Positions 45,351 to 58,946 of a stretch of DNA of 64,000 nt are shown here, piece by piece. Source of the DNA: Channa striata (lineage: Eukaryota; Chordata; Actinopteri; Anabantiformes; Channidae); contig CM065183.1 in assembly GCA_033026295.1 (NCBI GenBank), forward strand, positions 19,547,157-19,611,156. Reading direction: 5' to 3'. Made by a program: the position numbers and the translations under genes. Each line of letters starts with the position of its first letter. Within the stretch, counting starts at the first letter, position 1. Under the pieces are notes generated by a model that did no database searches, was not told the origin of the DNA, and worked only from the letters and a program-made list of their open reading frames with translations.

Positions 45351-46399
45351 TAAAGAATGATTTATCACCGGATGAAGACACAAGCCAACCCCCCCTCGCC
45401 CCCTTCCTTCTCCTGCTCCTCCCAGCTCATCCGATGCACTGGCTCCTTGCTTACCTGTGGACAGGCTGCTGCTGCACTCTGGTCGAGGGACAAGTAAACA
45501 AGGCTGTTGCTCGCAGATGGGACTGTGTGAGATGGATGGCTTTGTCTCAGACATACACACACTGTAGTACACAAAGTATGGCAGCATACAAGCGGAAGGC
45601 AGATTCTCGCACGTGGACAAACCTATTGAGAAGATCACTTTAGGCGAAACATGTCTCTTTTTGATTTCTGTGTTCAGCAAGTTCACAGAGGAGGAGCTGG
45701 CGTAGCATTCGATTCAGCGTCTGCAGAGGTGATGCTGGGAGCAAACCTGTGTCGCTCTCCCGCTGTGAACGACTAAGTGTGTGTGTGTGTGAGGGAGAAA
45801 AGGAACAAATTACATGGTAAACTCTGCACATGACGTGTTTCTATGCGTGACTGAGCACTCAAGGGTTTCTTTTGTTATACTGCAACCCATTACCCTCGTG
45901 CTTCCTTTTAGCACGTCTGTCTGTATTGTGTTGATGTCTTATTTGCATGGGAAACATATAATCTCCCTGAAATGTGGGAAACAGTACTAATGAGCAGGTC
46001 CTAAACACAGCTACAGGTAGAAGTCTCTGAATCAGGAGAGAGAGCACGCAGAACCAAATGGAAAGAGTAGTCATCAACTTTATATTTTTCATTTGTCAGG
46101 GAGGCACAAGTGTGAAAGGACTAAATATGAATGTGGACAGGCTTGTCACGCTGTCACCGCGTGCATCGGTCAGCCCTGCTCAACAGGGCAAAATAGGAGA
46201 CGGGAATTCATTATCTCCAATGTAGTGTCAGGTTTCATCACAGCTGAAGAGTGACATACTCCAGTTTGGTCAACATTAGTATGTATGGAAGTATGACGAG
46301 CTGATCTAGTGTGACTGTCTGCTAATGTATGCAGCAGCTCCATCTCTGCGTGATATTTAGTGTGTGACAGTTCACTGATGAGTTTGAGTGATGAACTTT

Positions 46400-46426
46400 A
46401 ACTTGCACACTGTACAAGTGCAAGTT
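46400..46426. repeat. 9-bp hairpin sharing its core with the cdc25b intron 14 hairpin
   Basis: Arms AACTTGCAC (46,400-46,408) and GTGCAAGTT (46,418-46,426) are exact reverse complements around ACTGTACAA. The central 15 bases CACACTGTACAAGTG are identical to the centre of the hairpin at 16,577-16,617. Confidence 0.85.
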
Positions 46427-48486
46427 CAACAGTCCAGCAATTTAAAAAAAATATATATAAATCACAGCACATGTGCCACTTCAGCCCCCCGCTGAGGGAA
46501 CTGAATGAGACTGAGTACTGCGTCACTTTGAGTTCAGCGTTTGTGGCACTTACATTATAGTGTGTCCATAAAAGAATGAAGTACAACTTAACACCTGATA
46601 TTTTCCACCTGCTGTGTTCAGCTGCTAAGGATAATTCTGGTTTTAAACACTCGTTTTTTGTAAGAGTTCCACTTTTTATTAAAAACTTCTGCTCTGCTGG
46701 TTTAATAACTTAACTCTGGGAACATGGTGTCTTTGTTAAAACAAATTTATAACGCAACGAACTTGAGCAAAAGGCTGTGCACATTTTAAAGAAAACCCCC
46801 AGCTTATTCAGCAAGTGTATTAAACGCCTTTATTTCCACCTCTAATGCCACACGACCACAGAAATCTGTAGCACAAGTGCTGCTCATTAAGGATGAACAC
46901 TTTATTTTTCCTTATTCAACAGTCAGTGTATCAGCTTGCCTCTAAAGAAAGTAAATGTGAGCGTCATTAACACAAAAACAGCAAATACTTTAGTAGAGAA
47001 ACACTGTCCGGTCAGTCACAGACTCTCCCTGATTCTGTTTCCAGAGTGAGGTGTTCAAAGACTTTTGAGCATAGATCTATTGCATCATAACTACAAACAA
47101 CTCCCCAATCACTCTAAATAACCAACTTATTCCAAATTGAGCTATTCTCCATATCACAGAAACGGGGGAAAAATTGCACTTTTAATTTTTTCCAAATAAT
47201 GCCATCATACCATTTATTAGTTTTTGTTTTTAAATAACAGGTACCCTTTCCATGGATATAACATGTCAGCTAATAACCATGAAATTACAATGAAAACCAG
47301 GGTTAAAAATGTCTTTTGATGCAACATGCCAATGCTCTGTTTGTGTATTTTCTCATTGTTAGATCGGCCAAACATTTCTGGTAAAAAATATGCAGAATAT
47401 TTGTTCAGTGTTGGAAACTTCTGCACAACATTGTCACATTGAACGCACCCCAGATTTTTAATTTTAATCCCTCAGCCTTTCGACTGTCAAGATAAGCTGG
47501 TTCCCACCCGTCTCTCAACTTAACATCTTTATTTAACATGGGAGCTATATCAGGTGAGGTTTTTTATGATTTGTGCAGGTATATGGTTCGATAGAAATCC
47601 AATCTTCTAATCCAGAGTCAGTCAGTTTGGCACCAAACCGGGAGCATTTTATCAGTTTTTCGAGCGTGTTACCCAGGTATCTTTCTGTATTACATCACAT
47701 AGCTGGTGGTGCAGGTCCCAGTGAGATGACTGCTATGAGGTAAGATCCTGGTAACAACTGTCACTTTCACATTATCCCCGAAGTGTCTGACTCGCTAAGT
47801 CTGACGTTTCTATACATTTCAAGTTCATGCATTGTAAAGTTGGTCACGATCAGTGATAAATCAATTCAGAAAGTCCCCTCTCTCTTAAATCTACACCATC
47901 GAGACGAGCCAGGTAATCTCTGGAGAGAAGTGTTTATGTATTATATATAAATGTTGCTGATCACTAAAGATTTCATCATCTTCGCTGCTGATTTTATTTT
48001 TCATTGTTTTGCTCTGCACCCACATGTATTCTCATTTAAGCCTTTTCCCGCTGTGACATAAGTCAGGTTTCTCTTGCAAGCACCGATGTAGTGGTGTATT
48101 CATTTTTGGAAATAAAATAAACATTCCAAAGTTGTTTTTCCATGTTAGAGAACTAAGCATAGAGCTAATTTCTATCAGCACATAAAAAACTGTATAGATG
48201 ATAGTTTTGCGTACTAACGCGGTACCTTTTCTTCTGCATCTTTGCTGTACTGTGAGCTGCAAAGTATAATAGGCAAGCACTGTCATTTCACAGTGAGGAT
48301 CCAAGTTACACCTTGTATTAATTTTACCAAATAACATTCGGCAAATGTTATTTATCAATTCATCAAACAAATGGAAGTTGCCGCGACATCAAGATGTTTT
48401 TAGCAACTGGTTGTGCACATTGTTGTGAAATGCAGTCCCTCGTATTACCAGTCTTTACCCGCATACTGTACCTACATTTTCTGATA

Positions 48487-48504
48487 CTGCTGCCCTCTGT
48501 AGAC
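48487..48504 (-). promoter_or_regulatory. CTCF-like motif (minus orientation)
   Basis: The plus strand reads CTGCTGCCCTCTGTAG. The reverse complement CTACAGAGGGCAGCAG is a fair CTCF core match. Binding is inferred only. Confidence 0.4.
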
Positions 48505-51500
48505 AGAGTTGTACAGTGCTAAGTACAGTCGGTGTGCTGTCCCAGGACAGTTCGACATTTCCCCAGGAGGAGCTGAGGGTCAACCCCCTCATCCTGTGGT
48601 TTGTAGCCGATTATAAACCGCAAACATTTGACCGCATCCGTGTTCAAACCGTTGTCCAACTGACTCAAATCTGCACACCGACATTTTAACAATCACCTCA
48701 ATCACCAACTTATTGACCAATGTGATACAGTGATAATTTCAGAAGATAAAATTGTTTAGTCTGATGTTTGATGTGAGGATAATTTGAATCTTGTCATCTA
48801 ATTCTTGAAAAGGAGCCAAATAGCGGAACTGCTCCTTAAACTTTTAAATGAACCACATGGGTGTATTATAACCTACTGGGATTTGTTTACACGAACACAA
48901 TCAGTGCAATAATGGTCAAATCATTTGATTCCCTTGTGCATTTCTGATGGTAGATTGAATGAGTCATCTTGAGCATTTACGACAAGAAGCAGCGAAAGAA
49001 ACCAGACAGCCGGCTGACATTCGGAAATGCCTCTGAAGAAAAAAAAAAGAATTTGAAATGAACAAGTATATATGTGTGTAGATGAGGTAGCTCTATAACA
49101 GAAATTGTTTCTTTGCACAAGCTTGTGTTTTCCTGTGCTGTCAGTTAATATGTTAGCAGATGTAGGTTACATCCCAGAAGAGGGATGAATAGGAATATTA
49201 CGAATCAGGTCTTGTAGCAGCGGTGATTCAGAATAGACATGAAGGCCCGAATAGTGAACTCGCCCCCCAGAGCTCCAACCTCTGTCATTTACCTGAAGCA
49301 GACTGTGAGGGCAGGAGACGATGAGGCTCCTGTCGACACGCTCTATTTTCATACAGCTCGTGGTCACGGGAGGGGCTTGCAGCACGTTGTTGTTGTTTTT
49401 TTAATTTCGGGAGCAAGGTGATGCCCAATGGGCGCTGTGAAAAAGGCAAGCTGTGAAGTGACAGTTTGCCTAAATCGGTTTGCTGTGTGACAGGATTTTC
49501 ATCTGTGGCAGGCTGCTACTGAAGACGCTCGACGATGTTGTCGCGTCGTAAGCTCTCTCTGAGGATCCTTTTTAAACATACATGCAGGCCTTTTGGGTCT
49601 AACCTGCATAATCACAGCGTTTCTAGTGAAGACGGCAGTCGTGACCTTACATGCCGTCAGACATTACATGTTATTCTTGTCTCTAGTCCCATGGCAGATG
49701 ACAAATGACGTGGTTGATGTTAATTCATCAAAGTAACATGGATGCTGTCGTAGCAGGGACATGAAACGCCATGTGTTGTTGACTTTCGTGCAAGCTCGTG
49801 TAAGCTTGTCAAATTCCCAACTAGAAGCACTAACACTTTTGTTGAGGTTTATGTGAAATAAAATGCCAGCAGTGAGTTTGGTGCCAGCATTTGTGTAACT
49901 GTCACACGGTAGACAGTTCTAAACAGCCCACACGGTTGTCTCAGGTTCGAGGGCCCATTCACACTTTTTGTCTAAATAAGGAGAGAGGTTATATTTGGCT
50001 ACAGCATTAGTGGGTGGAAGTCGGAGGCTGGTTTTAAGACAAATTTTAAAACTAGCTGCTTTATGAATTCCAGTGTTTAACAATTATTTGCGTTCTCAAC
50101 CATCCCCATACAGACGCTAAAACCACTTCTACTCATGGGGGAAAATGCTGCTCCGTCTGCAGCCTGGATTAGCTCGTGTGTCTGTGACATAGACCTCTGG
50201 TGTCCAAAAATTATTAAAAACACAAAAGACACTGCACACACTGGTTTTAATTGGGTTGTTGTGATTCATTTAGAAAATGGCTAAAGAACATTTCCTGTTT
50301 GACCAAAGGAAACTTCACAGGACTCTCGTTTAGCTCTTTGTGTGATGAGAAGCATCCATTTAGAGTCGTATTTAATTTTTTGGGGGTTATCTTTATGAGC
50401 AAAACATGAAAGCTGCCCTGTACATTGTCCCTAATACCATGAAGATAGTTGTTGCAAAAATATAAATTACAAAATAAAATCCTATATAAATATAAATTAT
50501 AAAGTGCAAATCCTCACTTTACAGATGTTGAAACGAGCATGTTTTACATCTTGCCTAAATTACTTTAAATGATAAGTTAATTAATGGAGCTTGTTGCTGA
50601 TAAATTTTCTGTCAAGTGACTTATTGATAATCAATAGTTATTTGGTGCAAAGCCTTCAGGCATGGACGCACCAGAGCACATCATGACCAAACGGCGCCAG
50701 ACCCAGAATGCCATTACACTCCAGGCTTTTCCTGTAACCTACAGCTTAGCGCAGTGAATCCGTCTGAAATGAAATGTCCTCCTGTCTGAAAACATGAAAC
50801 ATGGGCATATTTCTGTGCACAAGGCTTTTGATCCTGATCCATCCTTTTACTGTGGCTTCCAGGCAGCGGCTGGTATTTACTGCGTGTGTCGGTGTGTATC
50901 TGGTGTATTCTGATGTCTGTGCGAGCGGTGCCTTCACGGTGGCACAAACTGGGTCGTTTCATGCTAAACCAATTTTATTCACTGGGAACTATGAGGTTTC
51001 ATCAGTCCTGCTTTGTTTATACTTTTTGTATATAATTCCTTATTCATTTAAATTTTCATTTTTTATCTGCTATTTGTACAACTGCTAATAATTATTAATG
51101 AGCATCTCTTGCGCTACTGTTACTACTGTACCTCCACTTGGCACTTTACCATAAAGCAAAGACTCTAAAACTGAAGTATGTATTTCATTATGCTTTTATT
51201 ACAATTTAAAAACATAGTAAACATATGAAGGTTAGAAGAATTTTATCTTGTCAATGTTTATCTTTTGCCTTTTTTAGTGGATTAGGTTAAATTTGCATTT
51301 GTATGACTTGATTTGTATGACTGAGTAACAGATGTTTGTGCTTTCCAATGCTGTTTTGAAGATTAATGGTATATTCCAATAATAATATACATAATTCTAT
51401 ATAAAAAGCGGACATAACATCAGGGCTATGACAAATAATAATGTAATATTTCTGTTTGCAAGACGCCTCCACATGGCATCACCTGGAGGAGTTTTATCAT

Positions 51501-53128
51501 TAGGAGTTTACACGATGTCATCTGTTGGAGCTCTGGAAAAGCAGATTGACCATGATTACAACCTCAATAGTATGAGCAATGAAATGACGGTTCCTCCAAG
51601 TGATGTCATCTGGAAGTGCTTTTGTTTAATGACATTCATTTACATGTGTTACCCAAATTCAATATCAGTGATCAGGCGTGATTGATTGATTTAATTGATA
51701 GTTAATTTTGCCAGTAACTTATGAAAACATGTACTTGGTTTAACCTTGAATATGCTTTGTGCTCTCACAATATCCCAGTATATTATCTGTTATTCAGCAA
51801 CACTGCAGGGACATTTGGGGTCCCTGAAAGGACATAACGTTCAGATGACAAGATCAAAGCATTGCAATAATTAATCATCATTAATCCAAGATTTTGGGAT
51901 CGCCTCCAGATTGCAGCCCTCTTGGAATCCCTGACACCTGTCCATTGGCAACATAACAACTTGGCGATAAGCATCAACAGTCAGATATGTTGAATCCTTT
52001 GAAACCAATTCCTACTGCCACAAGGTTTACAGATAAAAAGGCATCATAAACCCCAGCTGAATACATATTTTGTTTTGTTGTTTTTTTAAGAGAGTCTCTT
52101 AAAGCTAAATGATTATTGATATTGTACCTCTGAACTCAGGCTAGAGGATGTTGTGGAAAGCAGCAGCCTGTTAGAGCATTTTAATTTTATTCTGATAACA
52201 TGACTCCAGTCAAGTATAATGGATTGTGGACCATACTGTGCAATTTGTGCATACCATCATACCCTTTATTGCATGACACAGTTTCCCTTACTTTAAGTGT
52301 AAGCCAAATGAATTAAGCCATTAACCCAGTTTTGCTGGCACCCGTCTCAACACACATTTTGTTAATTTTAGCCCAACACCTTTTATTTTGGCCACATTGG
52401 CCCCCTTTTTTTTGTTGGTCCCTAAGGACACAGATGGTTAATAATAATTGAAATGAGGCTTTAAAAAAAACTACTTGAAGGGAAAATTGAATTATACAAA
52501 TACTATTTGCATTGCAGTCTGTTTATTTTAATTACTTTGGGGAAGCCTGCATATATTTTACTTATTGGAATGTAGAATATATACCCAGTTTTGGAAGCAC
52601 AAGCTGAGCTATGAACCTGGCTGCAGTGAAAAGTTCCCTGCCTTTAGCTGAGGTTTAGCTGATGTACCCGAGTGTTTTTGTTCAGAAATCAGAAAGTATA
52701 AAACCTTGTTATTTCTTATTGTGCGATAGTGGCTTTTGAAACTCTGGCCTTGGTAGCTGCAGTCATTTAAGCAGATACACTAAACTCTGAAAGCTTGAAA
52801 TGCTGAAAGAACCACCTGGATGAAGGTCTGAGTGGTGAAACATTGTTCCCAGTAATGATGGTGTAGTTGTGGAGTTCAGTAGACAGTTCTCTGCAGCTTT
52901 TCCCCCCTCTCTCTACAGTCTTCTCCTACGCACCTGTCACTGTGTCCTCAGGTGTACCAAAGCTCTGCTGCTTAGCGAGCTAAGTACCCAAAACTGTAAA
53001 GTCATATACACTAGTCTTCCCGTGTGTTCAGGATTCTGTCCATTGCACATTGATGCATTATGAACCCAGTGGGGCTGCAGACGTAGCAGGAGTGCAAATG
53101 AAAAGTCACACAAAACAACTACAAGCAA

Positions 53129-53146
53129 TGTGTTTTTTTTTTTTTT
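53129..53146. repeat. Poly-T tract
   Basis: About 16 T bases, immediately before the degenerate minisatellite. Confidence 0.7.
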
Positions 53147-53149
53147 GTA

Positions 53150-53330
53150 CTTGTTAAATGTCTGCTGTAGTTGTTTATGTTCCTTTTGAAGTCACTTATG
53201 TTCCTTTGTGGTCTCCCTTTGGTTGTTTGGTCTCCTCGTGCTCATTTTGTGTCTCCCACTTTGGATTTTTCTACCTCCTTTTGAAGTTATTTTGTGTCTC
53301 TTTATGGTCATTTGATTGACTTTTCAACAA
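53150..53330. repeat. Degenerate T-rich minisatellite, second locus
   Basis: Units such as CTCATTTTGTGTCTCCC, GTTATTTTGTGTCTCTTT and GGTCATTTGATTGAC repeat with a period of about 20-40 bases. They resemble the array at 32,570-32,800. It is followed by a CCCTTGGGGGCCC palindromic stretch near 53,362-53,374. Confidence 0.6.
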
Positions 53331-53414
53331 GAAACATCATCAGTCGCTTGAGAGGCTCTGACCCCTTGGGGGCCCAGTAATCAGTCCACGATCAGACAGC
53401 CAGACATACAGAGA

Positions 53415-53438
53415 GTGTGTGTGTGTGTGTGTGTGTGT
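53415..53438. repeat. (GT)n microsatellite
   Basis: About 12 GT dinucleotides. Confidence 0.95.
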
Positions 53439-53439
53439 A

Positions 53440-55900
53440 TAGAGTTAACATGAAATGACCTGCATGTTGGGTTCTTTTGCCTTTCGAAGGTTCACATACT
53501 CCATGCACATCATTTAAATGCAGCTCAGACAGACGTGTCAACACTCGCACCATTAGCTCCCAGGCTCCTCGATTATGCACAGCAGTTATCATTAAGATTC
53601 TTTCAAACATGTTTTCTGGCTTCTAACAGAAGAAAGTACCCCTAATGCATTGCAGCACACCTCTCAATCTGCTCTTGGAGCAGCATCTAATTTTCTTTTA
53701 TTCTAGATAGCCCTCATTCTTTGGTTAGCCTGATGGGAGAACGCAAATACCAACTAAATTAAGTTTCTAAAACAAGGCAGAAATGGCAGATTGTTTTGTG
53801 AAAATTGGTGCTTGGAGAGTTTATGCGTTTGTGCTCTAGAAGCCCTACTTTATCCCAGCAATGTTTAGTTTGGTAAAAGAGGTTCTTAGGTTTTATGGGC
53901 ACCAGGATGGATAGACTGTTTAAAAAAATCAATACTATATCAGTTTTCAAACACTTACACTTGTTCCTCTAACGTATCATTCAGTGCAAACAATATATAA
54001 ATGATAAGAATACCCATTGTTCCTCAGAATACAATAAACTACTCTTAATTGTTGATCGTGTGGGCACACCGCTGACCTCGCCTCGACAAACTTATTTATC
54101 CATTCTGTTCTTAACTCAGCTGCTGACTCTGTCCAAGGAAGCCGCTGAGGATCCAGATAAAGCAGCTTCCCTAAGCCCCAGAGCTTTCTAGCTCTTTCCT
54201 CTGTGGGCTTCAGTCCCATCACCTTGTTATGTTCTGATGGTCACGTGACAGCCGATGGCCTGTGATGTCAGAAAGTACTCAGATCTCTGCTACCACGGTT
54301 CTTATGTACTGGGCTGTTTTTCTTTTACATTTTACCGGACACCTTCACTGATTTTTGAACTTGTTGCTTTTGTTTCTAGTTTAGGTAGTACATGTACTGA
54401 CATATGTGTTTCTGGGCATCAACAGAAACCAGCTCTTGGACCTTCTCCCTTTGTCCTGGGGTCCTTCAGAGATGATCCAGAATATACTGCAGGAATTACA
54501 AACCCCATCCTACCTTAGGATCCTCCCTAGGAGAGGTTAGTGGTTTTGCTGGGGTGGAGTGTGTCTGGCAAATGGGAGCATGGATAAACACATTTTCATG
54601 TAATTTGACAAGTGCATTCATGCTTTTCTTGGGTTAAAGAGTTGATTTTACCGCCTTTGGCCTTTTATGTGCTCCACAGTCATGAAAACCCCCACATGTG
54701 TACAGTTGGGCTACTGCTGCCAACGCCGTGCTATCCATTTATGCTTATGAACGCAACCAACATTTCTCAACCTCTCCAAAATTAGCATATCTTTCTAGTG
54801 CGAAGTTTCCCAAACATTCAAAAAGTTCCTCCTGAGATTTAAAGAAAATTGCAGTCGTAGTTCACTGAGCACTTACACTTGGGGTACAAATGCATGTTTT
54901 ATAAGAGGAGCCTTCATCAAGAAGGAGAAAAATAATTCCACATTCGGTTGCTAACCCCTTCCTCTTTCCTCCAGAGGAATGTGAAAAAGGAGGTGAATTT
55001 TCTTTTATGGAGATTTTTGTGTGACTTTTGACCGATAATAGCCTCAGCATGCCCCCAGCTCCGTCCGTGGTTGCTGAGATCTAGTTAGTCTCGAATCGTA
55101 GGTGTTAAATCTCCTCTCCAGTGCCCCACGTTTTGTATTTTCTGGCAAAGAATTTGATTGGAGGAGAGCAGGATGATGGATAAGGTCTATTCCCAATATC
55201 CCCTGCCATGGGAACGAACCATCAGTGTCACTTTGATAGCAACTCGACCCGATGGGTGTCGAGGGATAAAGCCGCAGCCTAGGATCAGGACAATAATGGT
55301 ATCCTCATCATGTAACACATGATTCCCTTTGTGGACATCACTAGTGGATTCCATACACGTAATCATTCACCTTTTAATGTGTCTTTTTAAAAAAAATATA
55401 CAATTAAACCACGAATTTGACACTTTTATGTAAATTAACCTACAAGCTGAGGGTTTTGAGTGTCTTGGCTACGAACTGCAAAAAGATAGAACTTCTAAAA
55501 ACTGGACCACATAGACAGCATGTGTGATATGTATATTTTTTCTGCCGTTTATAGACCCAGTGAGTCTGTTTAAACACACTTAATCAATTTACAGTCAACT
55601 TTCTCAAGTAAGCAGATTTCTGAACGTGTACAAGAGACACCTTGATACCCTAATTTTGCTAATAGATTAGGGAAATGTGACTTTGTGAGCTGGATGTTCT
55701 AATTGGCCTTTTACATGTGTGGGTGTGTGTGTATGCATGATGAAAAATGCTGCAGATGGGAAAAATAGTGGAGAGGTCACTGCATGGAGCGATGCAGCCA
55801 CCTATTTACAAAATGTTCATCCCAAGGTCCAAATAAAACAGAAATTAACTCTAATGTGGCCTAGAATAAAAATGTGATTTACTAATCTGTGTGTATAGTG
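53440..55900. other. Gene-free DNA
   Basis: No gene or nameable repeat is supported. Frames at 53,977-54,222 (minus) and 54,255-54,518 (plus) lack domains or splice context. Confidence 0.4.
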
Positions 55901-55933
55901 TTACAGTACACACACATATATGTTTGTACATAC

Positions 55934-56102
55934 TTGTGAGGACACTGATTGACATAATGCAATCCCTAGCCCCTAACCCTAACCATCACAACTGAATGCC
56001 TAACCTTAAGCCTAACCAAAACCAACACCTGACCCTAAAACTCAGTCTTGACCTTCAAAAAGCCTTTTGAAGTTGTGTGGACCAGCTAAAATGTCCTCAC
56101 AA
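55934..56102. mobile_element. Short inverted-repeat element with telomere-like CCTAACCC core (MITE-like)
   Basis: Perfect 11-bp inverted ends, TTGTGAGGACA (55,934-55,944) and TGTCCTCACAA (56,092-56,102), bound a 169-bp segment. Inside are CCCTAACCCTAACCATCACA (from about 55,972) and further CCTAA-type units. This combination is a recurrent dispersed repeat in teleosts. It encodes nothing. A possible short target duplication was not confirmed. Confidence 0.6.
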
Positions 56103-56109
56103 CAATGGT

Positions 56110-58430
56110 ATTGAAACAAAATTTGTCCACAGAAGACTATAAAGACAAGTTTTTTGTTTTCACACTCCAGTAATGGTAAAAAACTAATACTACTAAATAC
56201 TACTGGTTTTGAATAAAGTGCAGTTCATGACATTATAAAGAGGGGAAAAAACAGCTTCATTCTTTTGTAAAATTATTTTTGAAAAATTTCTTTGCTTTTG
56301 AATTAACGCCCTAATACAGCACAGAATAACTTCATTATTCACCGGCTGGAACATTGGCTTTGGGTCTCAAACAAAAATCTAAATTACTGCGTCAAAATGG
56401 TTTTCACATTGTGGGCAAAAATTCTGAAATTTCCATTGTAAGTAGTTTCCTGTTTTGGGGCCTTCATGTTCTTGTTGGCTAAAGGTTGATGTTTGAAGTT
56501 CATTTTTTTCTCTAGAAACAGTGGATGAGAAACAATCCTCACCATTATGGGAACAACAGGCCACAAAAATCAGATTGTATCATTTTTGTGTGTGAGAGAA
56601 ATTCCTCCCATTCGTGATATATTAAATGTTCTATTGCTACATTTAAATGCAATATGAGGCAGTGTGATGTTTAGTCTTTATATTTTATGAATTAAGTGAA
56701 AAGGTGGAAAAAAACGTAACCTTCTTTTTCACAAAGATGAAAGAAAGCCACGTCTTTGCAGACAATTTCCCTTTCGTTGAAGAACACTCTTGCTCTCTGA
56801 AGTGTCGGGCACAGCAATGTAGCATCTAGCCATCTTGGCAACATGAGGATAAATACGTTTAATTGGATGATGGTTATTTTAATTAGGCAACGATGCGCAC
56901 TAGAATAACTGTGCAGGGCTTGTAACAGATCAGATCAACCATGATTCATTACACCACTACTCAACCTTGAGTCAGTTTAAACTAATTCCGTTTAAACCTT
57001 AATGTATGATCCAATAGGGAAGAGTCCTTAAGCGGGCAAACTCAACGTAATGATCAACGTCATGTCCCATCACAGAAATCTTCAGAACCGTTACTAGCTG
57101 GACCTTGTAGTAAGATTATTAGTGACATTTGTTTTCTCAAGATGTTGTTATTAATGTTTTTATTTCTGATGAGGGATTTTGCTCTTATCTGTGCATTCAG
57201 AGTTGAAGTTATACATAGTTGGTGTGACAGTGGCTTAGATATAGTATTTCCTGAGCTTAAAAAATGTTTTGTAGAGTATCAAACCCGTACCTACAGTAGA
57301 TAAAGTTTACAGCTGAGGATCATTAACATTTTAGTCTCGCATGAAAACGCTCTGTCATTTGATGTTTTTCATCGACACATTTATACAATAAACATCCTTA
57401 TTTTTCTAAACCTGAAGAGTTTGGGCTTGGGCTGACAAAAGCAGTGTTCAAATCCACCGTCTTCCATTGTGATTCCGAAGGAAGCACTGCATCTGCAGGT
57501 GATTGTCAAAAATAACTGTCCATTGTGATGCCGGCTTGTATCTATCCATCTGTATCAGGCTTACAGCTCCTATAAATACTGCTAGCCTTAAATACCAATT
57601 TGCCAGTTTGATCAGTTAAGCACTTTTGACAGCAGTGTCATTGAGTAACCGTTGCCCTTATTCATACTGTACTCTGTTGGTGGGATTAGCTTCAAATCCT
57701 CTCCTCCTCTAAAATCCTCTGTAGGGAGCGCAGTCATTGAACCTGCTGTAACGGAGCGCTCTTCTATTTTTATTCCCTTTTACTCCTAGTCAGGCTTGGT
57801 GCAAAACATCAAAGCGCATTTGTGGTTCAGCAAAAAGAAAGCCAGACCTCTCATTTATAACTGGTTCACAGCCAAATTAATTATTCATTCAGATTACCGT
57901 TCACCGGCACGAACAACAGGAAGATAGACCAAGACACACAAGCGCGTACACAAATTCTCTCAAAGTGCTTCAGAAAAGTGAAGGGCAGATAATGAGAACG
58001 GTGGCGGTGTTTGCAGTCTGCTAAAAAGCTCTCGCCTCCCCCCTCAAAAAAAAAAAAAAACAGTGCAGAAGAGAGCACAATGTAGAGGTTTACCGCACAG
58101 TCTAACTCTGAGGTGTTTTTAAGCAGATTAGTAGGTGTTTTGAAGCAGATAAGCATACAGATTACCAGACTCCTCTGCAGAGGAGTTAAGAGTTCAAGCC
58201 TTTAGTGTCTCTGACGGGTAATTGGGCTTCTGGCAAGACAAACAACATCACACATAATCGTAGCCAATGAAGTACAGATATGCAAAGCACATTTAAATTA
58301 AACAATGCAAAGTGCTACAGATGGAGTTAATGGGGTAGTCTATCAGGGACATTTAAGCAGGATTAAAGCGCACAATATGGATGAGTCACCCAGGTCATAA
58401 CTGGGCACAGTCATGAATTTTAACCGTTTG
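56110..58430. other. Gene-free DNA
   Basis: No gene is supported. A poly-A run of about 14 bases lies near 58,047-58,060. The rest is AT-rich unique-looking sequence. Confidence 0.4.
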
Positions 58431-58432
58431 TA

Positions 58433-58466
58433 GTTGAGTTTAAAAGTGGTCCCTTTTAAACTCGAC
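58433..58466. repeat. 14-bp inverted repeat (one mismatch)
   Basis: Arms GTTGAGTTTAAAAG (58,433-58,446) and CTTTTAAACTCGAC (58,453-58,466) pair with one mismatch around a 6-base loop. Confidence 0.8.
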
Positions 58467-58916
58467 GACAATCCACATTTGTACACAATGCATAATAGTT
58501 TACCTGAGCTGGCATGATTGTATTTCTCCAGTCACTCCAAAATACTTTACGTGGAACACATAACGTTGCCGTATGACGTTGGTTGTGTTTCTCTGCAATG
58601 CAATTGCATGGGAAACGCATTTAGAGCCTGTGTCTGCAAGACCTTTTCTAACCAGTTCAGATGTGAACACATTTTACCATTGTCGTCCATTTCTCTTGTG
58701 GAATTGTTTTGACTACAGAAAACAGAGGGACAGGAATATGCACGGAAAGCTTCTCAAATATTTATTTTGAGTAAGTTAACACTTGTGTAGCTGTTTGACA
58801 TTAAATGGCTTTCAGTGTTTTGCAGGTAGCAGGCTTCTCTACTGAGCTTAGTGGCGCATGTTGGCTCTTTTAATTTGTTCAATATTCTCGTCTGGCAAAT
58901 ATTTGTCATATATATA

Positions 58917-58946
58917 GCACCTTGTCCTGCTATAAGGACAAGGTGC
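58917..58946. repeat. 12-bp perfect hairpin
   Basis: Arms GCACCTTGTCCT (58,917-58,928) and AGGACAAGGTGC (58,935-58,946) around the loop GCTATA. Confidence 0.9.

Larger units (their letters stand above)
45350..53150. other. Gene-free DNA
   Basis: No gene, RNA gene or nameable mobile element is visible, apart from a short hairpin (46,400-46,426), a CTCF-like site (48,488-48,503) and a GT run near 45,777-45,791. Open frames are short and unsupported. Confidence 0.4.

Noticed and set aside
50400..50440. CCTGTACATTG stretch resembling part of miR-103/107, relevant because PANK2 hosts miR-103 near human AP5S1
   Set aside because: Only a short partial match, no hairpin, and no pank2 exons nearby.
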